In this document: one piece after another, positions 57,532 through 64,000 of the stretch
Layout: every line of letters begins with the position of its first letter
Position numbering within the stretch: the first letter of the stretch is position 1
Origin: JAUSIF01 sp040901465
Lineage (GTDB): Bacteria > Pseudomonadota > Alphaproteobacteria > Rhizobiales > Xanthobacteraceae
Reading direction: 5' to 3'
DNA length: 64,000 bases
Assembly (NCBI GenBank): GCA_040901465.1
Contig: JBBDYN010000048.1
Span: 16,527 to 80,526 of the forward strand
The notes under the pieces: generated by a model
Told to the model about the DNA's origin: nothing
Databases searched by the model: none
The model's input: the letters and a program-made list of their open reading frames with translations, nothing else
Translations under genes and position numbers: made by a program

Positions 57532-58301
57532 AAAAGCGACTGATTGCCGTCCTCATCCTTCGCAACGGCCAAGTCGTGCAGAGCGTGCGATTCAAACACA
57601 CCAATGTCATCCATTACGACCCGGTGCACGCGATCGAAGCCTTCAACAAGTGGGCGGTCGACGAGATCGCGATGATCAATGTCAGTCGTGAGCAGAAATC
57701 GCGCGATCAGTTCGCGGAGGCGGTGGCGCACATATCAATGCACTGCTTTGTTCCGCTTTCCGTCGGCGGCTGGATCACCGATGCGGGGTATGCAAACGCA
57801 CTTCTGCGCGGCGGCGCAGACAAGTTGATCGTCAATACCGCGCTTGCGGACGAGCCGCCGCTAGTCACGGCACTTTCTCTGCGCTTCGGCCGGCAGTGCA
57901 TCGTTGCTTCGATGGATGTTAAACGACTGGATGGCGGGGGGGTCGCGGTCCATGTCGATCGCGGTCGCAGGGACACCGGCGAGGAGCCCGCAGCCTGGGC
58001 GCAACGTGCCTGTGAGCTGGGCGCCGGAGAGATCCTCTTCAACTCGATCGATCACGACGGGGCGCGGAAGGGATACGATCTGGAGACGTTGCGGCACGTG
58101 TGCGCGGCCGTGGATGTGCCGGTCATTGCCTTCGGCGGCGTGTTCACCTGGAATCATCTGGTCGAGGGGATCGCCGCTGGCGCAGACGCTGTTGCGGCCG
58201 CCAACATCTTTCACTATTCAGAGCACGCCACCCGCAAGGCCAAGGCGTTCATGGCAGAAGCCGGTGTCCCGGTCCGCAAGGAGGGCCGCAACCTCACGTG
58301 A
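57525..58301 (+). CDS. HisF-like ammonia-channelling subunit, catalytic Asp11 missing
   Basis: 258 residues with the HisF beta-alpha barrel: MLKKRLIAVLILRNGQVVQSVRFK at the N-terminus, and FVPLSVGGWITDAGYANALLRGGADKLIVNTAL, ASMDVKR and VIAFGGVF later. In HisF the general acid Asp11 follows CL in CLDV; here the same position is Ile11 (AVLIL), while the second catalytic Asp (Asp131 in ASMDVKR) remains. So cyclase activity is not expected, and the barrel probably serves to channel ammonia. It is translated just after the HisH-like gene (7-base overlap) and 33 bases before the amidotransferase. It resembles HisF2 proteins of O-antigen clusters. Confidence 0.88.
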   Translation: MLKKRLIAVLILRNGQVVQSVRFKHTNVIHYDPVHAIEAFNKWAVDEIAMINVSREQKSRDQFAEAVAHISMHCFVPLSVGGWITDAGYANALLRGGADKLIVNTALADEPPLVTALSLRFGRQCIVASMDVKRLDGGGVAVHVDRGRRDTGEEPAAWAQRACELGAGEILFNSIDHDGARKGYDLETLRHVCAAVDVPVIAFGGVFTWNHLVEGIAAGADAVAAANIFHYSEHATRKAKAFMAEAGVPVRKEGRNLT

Positions 58302-58334
58302 ATTCCCGGCAGAAGCCGGCAACCGCGTTCGAGT

Positions 58335-59630
58335 ATGCCGATGGAATATTGTTCACGCTGCCTCTACCCGGCCAACGCCAAGCCGACGATCATCTTCGAC
58401 GATGACGGGGTGTGCAGCGGCTGCCGCTATCATGAAAGCAGGCAGCGGCTCGAAATCGATTGGGAAGAACGTACGAAGATCTTCGAGCAGATTCTCGACG
58501 AGGCGCGGAAGCTCAGGCGCGAGCGAGGCAACAGTCACGACTGCATCGTACCGGTGAGCGGCGGCAAGGACAGCCATTATCAGGTGTGGCTGCTCAAGAA
58601 GAAGTACGGGATGAACCCGTTGCTCGTGAAGTTCAACCACTGCTTCAATTCGCCTGCCGGCAATCGGAACATGTACAATCTTGTCGAGAAATCCGGTTGC
58701 GATTTCATCCGCGGCACGGCCGGGCTGGACGCGGTGCGTCGCATTTCCCGCCACATGCTGGAGAAGGTAGGCGATCTGACCTGGCACTATCACGCCGGCA
58801 TCCGCACGTTCCCGATCCAGATCGCGGTCAAATACAACATTCCGCTGATGGTGTGGGGCGAGCACGGGTTTGCCGAGCTGACCGGCTTGGTCACGATCGA
58901 GGATTTCGTCGAGTTCACCAAGTGGTCGCGCAAGGAGCATGACATGCGCGGCTACGAGCCGCACGACCTTATGGGCGAGGGCGGCATCACCGAGCATGAT
59001 ATCGCGCCATACATCTATCCGACCGACGAGGAGCTCGCGCGCTGCGGGTTGCGCGGCATCTATCTGTCGAATTTCTTTCCGTGGGACGCCAAGGTGCAGG
59101 CCGAGACGATGCGAAAGGAGTGGGATTTCGCGCCCGTAGCATACGAGCGCGAACGGACGTTCAATCTGTTCGCCAAGATCGAGGACCATGCCAATGATGT
59201 CCACGACTACCTGAAATACCTGAAATTCGGCTATGGGCGCGCGACCGACGACGCCAGTATGGAAATCCGTCACGGGCGGATGACGCGCGAAGAGGGGATC
59301 GAAATGGTGCGCCGCTACGATGCGCGCGAACCCGCAAGTCTAAGTTACTATTGCGAGTTCATGGGCATCGGCGTCGACCGGTTTTACGCGCTGGTAAACC
59401 CGATGCGCGATCCGTCGATCTGGGAAAAGGCAAACGGGGGGTGGCGAGCCATGGATAGCGTGGACCGTCATCCGATCACGCAACGAGAGCAGGCGGCAAG
59501 AGTGGATCAGGTCGAGGATCGCACTCTGGCGCCGGCGAACCGCACTCTCTATTACAATCCTGCGAACCCGCCGCCGAACACAGGTGATCCGGATCTCGAC
59601 AGGCCGTCGCCGATATTTAGGGTCATGTGA
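58335..59630 (+). CDS. N-acetyl sugar amidotransferase (WbpG/PseA-like PP-loop enzyme)
   Basis: 431 residues. Two CxxC pairs (Cys6/Cys9 and Cys27/Cys30 in EYCSRCLYP and GVCSGCRYHE) form a probable zinc knuckle, and the ATP-pyrophosphatase loop SGGKDS is at residues 75-80 in CIVPVSGGKDSHYQVWLL. The body (NHCFNSPAGNRNMYNLVEKSGCDFIRG, VWGEHGFAELTGLVTIEDFVE) matches WbpG/PseA-type enzymes that turn an N-acetyl group of a UDP- or nonulosonate sugar into an acetamidino group using ammonia from the HisH/HisF pair. The C-terminal 40 residues are extended and proline-rich. The next gene, a PseM-type methylase, starts two bases later. Confidence 0.9.
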   Translation: MPMEYCSRCLYPANAKPTIIFDDDGVCSGCRYHESRQRLEIDWEERTKIFEQILDEARKLRRERGNSHDCIVPVSGGKDSHYQVWLLKKKYGMNPLLVKFNHCFNSPAGNRNMYNLVEKSGCDFIRGTAGLDAVRRISRHMLEKVGDLTWHYHAGIRTFPIQIAVKYNIPLMVWGEHGFAELTGLVTIEDFVEFTKWSRKEHDMRGYEPHDLMGEGGITEHDIAPYIYPTDEELARCGLRGIYLSNFFPWDAKVQAETMRKEWDFAPVAYERERTFNLFAKIEDHANDVHDYLKYLKFGYGRATDDASMEIRHGRMTREEGIEMVRRYDAREPASLSYYCEFMGIGVDRFYALVNPMRDPSIWEKANGGWRAMDSVDRHPITQREQAARVDQVEDRTLAPANRTLYYNPANPPPNTGDPDLDRPSPIFRVM

Positions 59631-59631
59631 A

Positions 59632-60252
59632 ATGACCAAGCAGACAGATCTGTGGAAGTCAGAATTCGGCGACGAATATGCGGCGCGAGAAAGAAACCGG
59701 ATCACGCCGGAGGGCCAACGAGCGTTGGTGCGTGATTGGGGGCGCATCCTCGCACATGCGGTTACGCCAAAGCCAGAGAGTGCATTGGAGGTTGGCAGCA
59801 ATATCGGCCGAAACCTGCTGGCACTGCGCAACTTCATTCCGGAAATGCATGCTGTCGAACCAAACGCCACTGCGTGTCGAGCAGTGCGCGAGAACTCTGA
59901 AATTGAGATTGCCTCTTTGCACAACTGTGCCGGCGACGCCCTTCCCTTTGGAGATGGAAGCGTCGACCTAGTCTTTACATCTGGCGTCCTAATTCATATT
60001 CCACCCGACAGTTTGGGGCGTACGGTCGACGAAATATATCGCGTTGCGAGGAAATACATCGTGTGCATCGAGTATTTTTCTCACGAACCGACCGAAGTGA
60101 AGTACAGGGGCCTTTCGGGCTACCTGTTCAAGCGAGATTTCGGCAAATTCTATCTGGACAGGCATCCAAGCCTGCGCGTTCTGGATTATGGGTTTCTTTG
60201 GCAAGTTCTCGACTCCAGTGACAACACGAACTGGTGGCTGTTCAGCAAGTGA
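59632..60252 (+). CDS. Pseudaminic-acid-biosynthesis-associated methylase (PseM-type)
   Basis: 206 residues from ATG 59632 (MTKQTDLWKSEFGDEYAAR). The segments FGDEYAARERN, VDLVFTSGVLIHIPPDSLG, YFSHEPTEVKYRGLSGYLFKRDFGKFYL and the C-terminal NWWLFSK match the family of methylases associated with pseudaminic acid loci (TIGR03587-type, as I recognise it). Motif I is ALEVGSNIGRNLLAL. The enzyme presumably methylates a nonulosonate or its amidino group. It follows the amidotransferase directly, and its stop (TGA) overlaps the GTG start of the sulfotransferase gene. Confidence 0.87.
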   Translation: MTKQTDLWKSEFGDEYAARERNRITPEGQRALVRDWGRILAHAVTPKPESALEVGSNIGRNLLALRNFIPEMHAVEPNATACRAVRENSEIEIASLHNCAGDALPFGDGSVDLVFTSGVLIHIPPDSLGRTVDEIYRVARKYIVCIEYFSHEPTEVKYRGLSGYLFKRDFGKFYLDRHPSLRVLDYGFLWQVLDSSDNTNWWLFSK

Positions 60253-61229
60253 GCGTCGACCTAGTCCATCAGTGGGTCCGGCCGGTCCATGAGCCGGTCG
60301 TCTGGATTTGCCAACCGCCACGTTCCGGCGGCACGCTGTTGTTGCGTCTCCTCGATTCCCATCCGCAGCTGCACGTTTATCCTTCGGTCTTCGGGTTTAC
60401 CAACGCGGAGGCGATATGGCCGTCATCGGAGGAACTATCGGGCAGCACGGAAGCAGTGCTGTCGCAAGTCTTCTCCAGAATGAGCCTTGAAAAGTTCAAC
60501 GGCATCGGAATGACCAAACAGTCGTCCAACATGCTTCAGGAATTCTATCCGATCTATTTCGACCAAGACTGGTTTCAAGCGATATTCGCCAAGTTTGATA
60601 CGGATCGCAGCGGACGAGCCCGATTCGACGCGCTGTTCACCGCAGTCTTCAACGCCTGGCGCAACTACCAGTCGCTGTATTTCGAGAAGAAGTACGTCAT
60701 CGGTCACATGACAATGCGCTGGGGCCAACTACCGCATTTCAGCGAGAACTTCAGGCGATTTCAGAATACGTACCCGGACGGCCGCATGGTGTTCATGACG
60801 CGAGAACCTGATGATTGGATGGCCTCATTCACCAGTCTTAAAAAGGCAACACCTTACACCGGCGACCCAAAGGACGCGGCAGAATTCTACAAGGCGTACT
60901 ATCGTCAAGCGATTGAACTGGTGGGTTCCGGCAGGCTCATCCTGATCAGCTTCCGTGATCTCGTGTCGGGCGGCGAAGCGACCGTGCGTCGAATCGCGGA
61001 GACGCTCGACATCGAGTGGAATCCATTGTTGCTTCGAACGACTTTCAACGGCGCTCCGTGGTACCAGAACTCAAGTTTTGAATTGACGAGAACTGCGAGT
61101 ATCGACGGCAGCGTGCTAGGGAGGGGTAAGGGACTTCCAGATAACGTCGCGTCGGCTATCGACGACGAGATGTGGGACTTGCATGACGCGCTAGCGCGCA
61201 AGGCCTGCACTTTACGTGCTGGTACTTGA
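60249..61229 (+). CDS. PAPS-dependent sulfotransferase family protein
   Basis: 326 residues if translation begins at the GTG at 60249 that overlaps the methylase stop (GTGA); a GTG 15 bases earlier would also serve. The 5'-phosphosulfate-binding loop is ICQPPRSGGTLLLRLLDSHP, and the 3'-phosphate-binding region is RMVFMTREPDDWMASFTSL. The rest (FFEKKYVIGHMTM-like, LILISFRDLVSGGEATVRRIAETLDIEW) matches bacterial sulfotransferase domains. It is AT-richer than the pse genes. It would add sulfate to a glycan or lipid; the acceptor is unknown, but context points to the cluster's sugar. Confidence 0.83.
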   Translation: MSVDLVHQWVRPVHEPVVWICQPPRSGGTLLLRLLDSHPQLHVYPSVFGFTNAEAIWPSSEELSGSTEAVLSQVFSRMSLEKFNGIGMTKQSSNMLQEFYPIYFDQDWFQAIFAKFDTDRSGRARFDALFTAVFNAWRNYQSLYFEKKYVIGHMTMRWGQLPHFSENFRRFQNTYPDGRMVFMTREPDDWMASFTSLKKATPYTGDPKDAAEFYKAYYRQAIELVGSGRLILISFRDLVSGGEATVRRIAETLDIEWNPLLLRTTFNGAPWYQNSSFELTRTASIDGSVLGRGKGLPDNVASAIDDEMWDLHDALARKACTLRAGT

Positions 61230-61295
61230 CCAGCGTGGCGGCTCCGCGGTTGTCAATTTGCGGTCTTATATGTGAAAGTGGTTCAGGAAATCGGC

Positions 61296-62684
61296 ATGAA
61301 GACAGACCGAAGACTTTCACCGCCGGTGGTGATGCTCGTGGACAATCGCAGGCGCGACCTCGACGTGGCCGTGCTGATTGCGAACCGTCTGCGCTCCCTA
61401 GGAGTGGAATGCATTCTTGAGCCGTTGGAAGCATACGGAGCTGTACTTGCCGCCTATCGACCCGGAATGGTCGTCATCAATCATCTGTTCGCCTCTCACT
61501 TGGCGGCTTGGTCTCGGCGACTTCAAGAGATGGGTGTGCTTACCGCCGTCCTCTCCAATGAAGGCATTATTCGGAACGCTGAGGCGCGGCGCTTTCAGTC
61601 GGGCCGATATCATCGTGATGGCCACGTCGATTACTTTTTTTGCTGGAACGAGCTGCACCGCGATGCGCTGCTGCAGGAGGGAATTTACCGAGGGGCGCAG
61701 GTCGAGGTGGTGGGCGTTCCGCGGTTCGACCTTTATTTCGAGCCATGGTCCCGTCTCTTGCATCCGCCCAAATGCGATCGACGCGCTCGCCCGCGCATTC
61801 TAATTTGCACGAATGTGGGCTTGGCCAAGTTCCGGGAAATTCCGCGCGAGCTCGGAGACCGGCACTTCGCGCAATGGGCGAACCATATTCCGAATTATGG
61901 GGACTATTGGAAGCGGGTCGAAACCCAATGGAAGGCGCGACAACGGTTCGTCGAACACTCGGCGGTCTTGGCCGCTACCGGGCGGTACGACATCGTGCTT
62001 CGACCCCACCCGTCGGAAGATGTCGAATTCTATCAGGAATGGCTCTCCAGCTTGCCGCCAGCGCAGCGCGACCGTGTGCGCATCGACAGCAACGGCAACA
62101 TCAGCAGCCTTATCATGGATTGCGATCTGGAAATCGCCGATGAATCGTGCACTACCGCGGTCGAAAGCTGGATCGCGGGTAAACCCACGATCGGACTCGT
62201 ATTCGATCGCAATTCACCTCTGTATTTCGAAGAGCGGTCCCGCTGCCATATTCATTGCGATGACCCGGAGAAGCTGCCGGCATTGGTCGAGCAGCAACTG
62301 GCGAATCCCTCGCAATCAGAACTGCAAGAGGTTCGCCGCCAGCACCTAGCGAAGTGGTGTGCCAGCCCGGACGGAAAATCCTGTCAGCGTGTGGCAGAAA
62401 TTGCGGCCAATGCGGTCCTGTCAAAGCGACCCTCTGACTGGTCGAAATTGACGGCGAACGATTACCGGCGAGCGGCGAAACTGCGTGCGTACAGAAAACT
62501 CGGGCTCGCCTATCACTATGACCCGCTGTTGACGTTGAAACGTGCTCTGTTCGGCAACCGCTACGCGATCAAGCATTACAGCTATGAGAAGTCCATAAAG
62601 CCGCGGGATGTTGTCGCCGCGCGAGAGCGTCTCGGCCGGGCGCTGGAGAGCGATGCTGATCGTGGCGGAAGCCGTCCGGCTTGA
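61296..62684 (+). CDS. Surface carbohydrate biosynthesis protein
   Basis: 462 residues from ATG 61296 (MKTDRRLSPPVVMLVDNRRRDLDVAVLIANRL), preceded by an AGGAAA element; a GTG at 61272 is possible. It matches the surface carbohydrate biosynthesis family (RDLD-type N-terminus, VTVLSNEGIIRNAE-like loop, VEVVGVPRFDLYF, and a glycosyl/glycerophosphotransferase-like second half with DIVLRPHPSEDVEFYQEWL and VESWIAGKPTIGLVFDR). The fold resembles GT-B enzymes of capsule or teichoic-like polymer synthesis. The precise reaction is unknown. The gene is more AT-rich than the following ones. The next gene overlaps its 3' end by about 32 bases. Confidence 0.75.
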   Translation: MKTDRRLSPPVVMLVDNRRRDLDVAVLIANRLRSLGVECILEPLEAYGAVLAAYRPGMVVINHLFASHLAAWSRRLQEMGVLTAVLSNEGIIRNAEARRFQSGRYHRDGHVDYFFCWNELHRDALLQEGIYRGAQVEVVGVPRFDLYFEPWSRLLHPPKCDRRARPRILICTNVGLAKFREIPRELGDRHFAQWANHIPNYGDYWKRVETQWKARQRFVEHSAVLAATGRYDIVLRPHPSEDVEFYQEWLSSLPPAQRDRVRIDSNGNISSLIMDCDLEIADESCTTAVESWIAGKPTIGLVFDRNSPLYFEERSRCHIHCDDPEKLPALVEQQLANPSQSELQEVRRQHLAKWCASPDGKSCQRVAEIAANAVLSKRPSDWSKLTANDYRRAAKLRAYRKLGLAYHYDPLLTLKRALFGNRYAIKHYSYEKSIKPRDVVAARERLGRALESDADRGGSRPA

Positions 62685-63330
62685 TCAAATCGCGATGAGC
62701 GGCCCCATCCACATCCCTGATCCGCGCGAGCGCGAAGTGGCGGTGCGCTACTTCAAGCCGTTCGTCGAGTATTTTCGCGGGTGCCGGCACGTGCTCGACG
62801 TCGCGTCGGGACAAGGCCATTTTCTGGAAATGCTGAAGGAAGCGGGCATCGGTGCCCAAGGGGTGGAGATCGATTCGGCGCTGTGCGAGCTCGCGCGCGA
62901 CAAAGGCCTGGACGTCGTGCAGGGAAATTTCTTCGAATTTCTGCGGAGCGCCCAGAGCGGCAGCTTTGACGGGGCCGCCGCGTCCCATATCGTCGAGCAT
63001 CATTCCCCCGTACAAGTGGAGGAGTTGCTTCTGTTGCTTCACCAAGCGCTCAAACCGGGTTCGCTACTTGTCGTGATCACCCCCAACATCGCGAACATCC
63101 GCCGCGCCGTGGGCGATTTCTGGCGCGATCCGACGCATGTCCGGCCGTATCCGGTCGCCGCACTGACCAAGCTGATGCGCCGGACCGGCTGGGAGGTCGT
63201 GAAATCGGATGAGTACACGGATCGACCGCCCTCGCTGCTGCGATCGATCGTCTATGGCGTCCGGAATGCCTTGCTGGGACGCTACTGGTCAGGAGACGAT
63301 CTCTACGTGATTGCCCGGCGTTCGGCGTAA
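62653..63330 (+). CDS. Class I SAM-dependent methyltransferase
   Basis: 225 residues from ATG 62653, which has a GGAGAG ribosome-binding site eight bases upstream and overlaps the preceding gene; ATG 62695 (MSGPIHIPDPRERE) is an alternative that gives the better conserved N-terminus. Motif I is VLDVASGQGHFLEMLKEAG, followed by GVEIDSALCELARDKG, ASHIVEHHSPVQVEELL and KPGSLLVVITPNIANIRRA with an unusual long RRAVGDFWRDPTHVRPYPVAAL segment seen in polysaccharide-linked methyltransferases. The acceptor is unknown. It ends eight bases before the glycosyltransferase gene. Confidence 0.82.
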   Translation: MLIVAEAVRLDQIAMSGPIHIPDPREREVAVRYFKPFVEYFRGCRHVLDVASGQGHFLEMLKEAGIGAQGVEIDSALCELARDKGLDVVQGNFFEFLRSAQSGSFDGAAASHIVEHHSPVQVEELLLLLHQALKPGSLLVVITPNIANIRRAVGDFWRDPTHVRPYPVAALTKLMRRTGWEVVKSDEYTDRPPSLLRSIVYGVRNALLGRYWSGDDLYVIARRSA

Positions 63331-63338
63331 GAGAAGCC

Positions 63339-64000
63339 ATGGGTTCGTCCATTCTGTTCGTGCAGAACCGAACGCAGCGGGCGGGCGCGCAAACCTGTCT
63401 CGCACGCCTGCTCCGCCACGATGGTATGCGCCGATGGAGCCCGATGCTGCTCTGTTCCGGCGGCGGCTGGCTGGTCGAGGAATGCGCGCGCTACGGCGTG
63501 CCGGTCGTCGAAGAGGGTTTTCCGAGCTCGCGGTCGATCCCCGCGCGCCTTTACGGCAACAATGCATTTGGACGCCGTATAGCGGGGAAGCTCGACGCGC
63601 AATCGGCGCGGCCGGCGATCGTGCACGCGAACGACCACACCGAGGGGCTGCTTGCGCTCGAACTGGCCAAGCGGCTCGGCGCGCGCTCCGCGATCTTCGT
63701 TCGATCGCCGAGCATGACGCGGCGCGATTATTTCAAATACCGTTGCGATCGCTACGATTTCATCAGCGCGGTCGGCGACGAAATCCAGGCGCGCGTGCAG
63801 GCTTGGCACGCCGGGCGCGAAATCGCGCTCATTCACGACGGAATCTACGCGGAGGAATTCGGTCCGCCGAGGCCCAAGTCCGCAGGTCCGCCGAGCCGGG
63901 TGCTGGCGATCGGCTCTGCGCTCGAGTGGAAGGGCTGGGCGGATCTGACCGAGGCGCTGTTCCGGCTCGAACAGGAAGGCGCGCTGCCACCGATGCAAAT
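63339..64000 (+). CDS. Glycosyltransferase (GT4-like), 5' part cut by window end
   Basis: The frame opens at ATG 63339 (MGSSILFVQNRTQRAGAQTCLARLLRH) with a short GAGAAG site just upstream and continues past the last base without a stop, giving about 220 visible residues. The N-terminal GT-B half is recognisable: NRTQRAGAQTCLARLL, then HANDHTEGLLALELAKRLGAR, IFVRSPSMTRRDYFKYRCDRYDFISAVGDEIQARV, and the start of the donor domain SRVLAIGSALEWKGWADLTEALFRL. It resembles GT4 glycosyltransferases that add a sugar to a lipid-linked glycan. The substrate is unknown. Confidence 0.85.
   Translation, partial: MGSSILFVQNRTQRAGAQTCLARLLRHDGMRRWSPMLLCSGGGWLVEECARYGVPVVEEGFPSSRSIPARLYGNNAFGRRIAGKLDAQSARPAIVHANDHTEGLLALELAKRLGARSAIFVRSPSMTRRDYFKYRCDRYDFISAVGDEIQARVQAWHAGREIALIHDGIYAEEFGPPRPKSAGPPSRVLAIGSALEWKGWADLTEALFRLEQEGALPPMQ

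Noticed and set aside
56908..58301. HisH and HisF as histidine biosynthesis genes
   Set aside because: They lie beside a PP-loop sugar amidotransferase, and the HisF-like protein lacks Asp11.

Overview
The window looks like a chromosomal segment of a GC-rich alphaproteobacterium of the order Hyphomicrobiales, probably in or near the Bradyrhizobium / Rhodopseudomonas / Xanthobacteraceae group. This is inference from gene content and order: comF-nitrilase-DUF1178-ubiG, accA-xerD-aroK-aroB-HlyC/CorC-bolA-dnaJ-cobS-cobT, SUV3-like helicase-Hsp15-fdxA-carD, an ndvA-type cyclic glucan exporter and a second-type hisE. No phage, transposase or CRISPR array was recognised.

Region 1 (about 1-47.7 kb) is mostly core genome. 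It holds the end of ubiG, a drug/metabolite transporter, nitrilase, ComF, a BioC-like methyltransferase, an Flp pilin, MutT, ArgJ, a periplasmic prolyl isomerase, SecA, a periplasmic L,D-transpeptidase, AccA, XerD with a tiny overlapping membrane protein gene, AroK-AroB-CorC, BolA, a J-domain protein, CobS-CobT, a phytase-like esterase, L28, DUF3108, the SUV3-like helicase with an S4 protein, FdxA and CarD. These are followed by a lipoprotein M48 protease with an SNase-like partner, tRNA-Arg(CCT), a GMC oxidoreductase, a CAP lipoprotein, an acyl-CoA ligase, a BioF2-type acyltransferase, DUF924, a CobW/COG0523 GTPase, a D,D-carboxypeptidase, a thiolase, NdvA, an NMT1-type ABC importer, HisE, a YrbL-like protein and a YqaA/DedA-type membrane protein.

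Region 2 (about 47.9-64 kb) is a surface-glycan island. It encodes an apparently complete CMP-pseudaminic acid pathway: PseB, PseC, a PseG-GNAT fusion that can cover the PseG and PseH steps, PseI and a PseF-like cytidylyltransferase. To this are added a second, divergent NeuB-family synthase, a HisH/HisF/PP-loop amidotransferase trio of the type that makes acetamidino sugars, a PseM-type methylase, a sulfotransferase, a GSCFA protein paired with a PhyH-type dioxygenase, a surface-carbohydrate biosynthesis protein, another methyltransferase and a glycosyltransferase cut by the window end. The most economical reading is a cell-surface polymer or glycoprotein carrying an amidinated nonulosonic acid, possibly also methylated, sulfated or hydroxylated. 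Parts of this island are visibly more AT-rich than the housekeeping flank, consistent with horizontal acquisition.

Points most worth following up: the HisF paralogue has lost catalytic Asp11 (Ile); one NeuB-family synthase has Thr where the metal-binding His of the EKH motif is expected; the GSCFA/PhyH pair sits inside a nonulosonate cluster; the SNase-like protein has a degenerate metal site; the Flp prepilin has Ala instead of Gly before its predicted cleavage site; and the fdxA-carD gap holds a promoter-like element followed by a UUCG-loop terminator-like hairpin.
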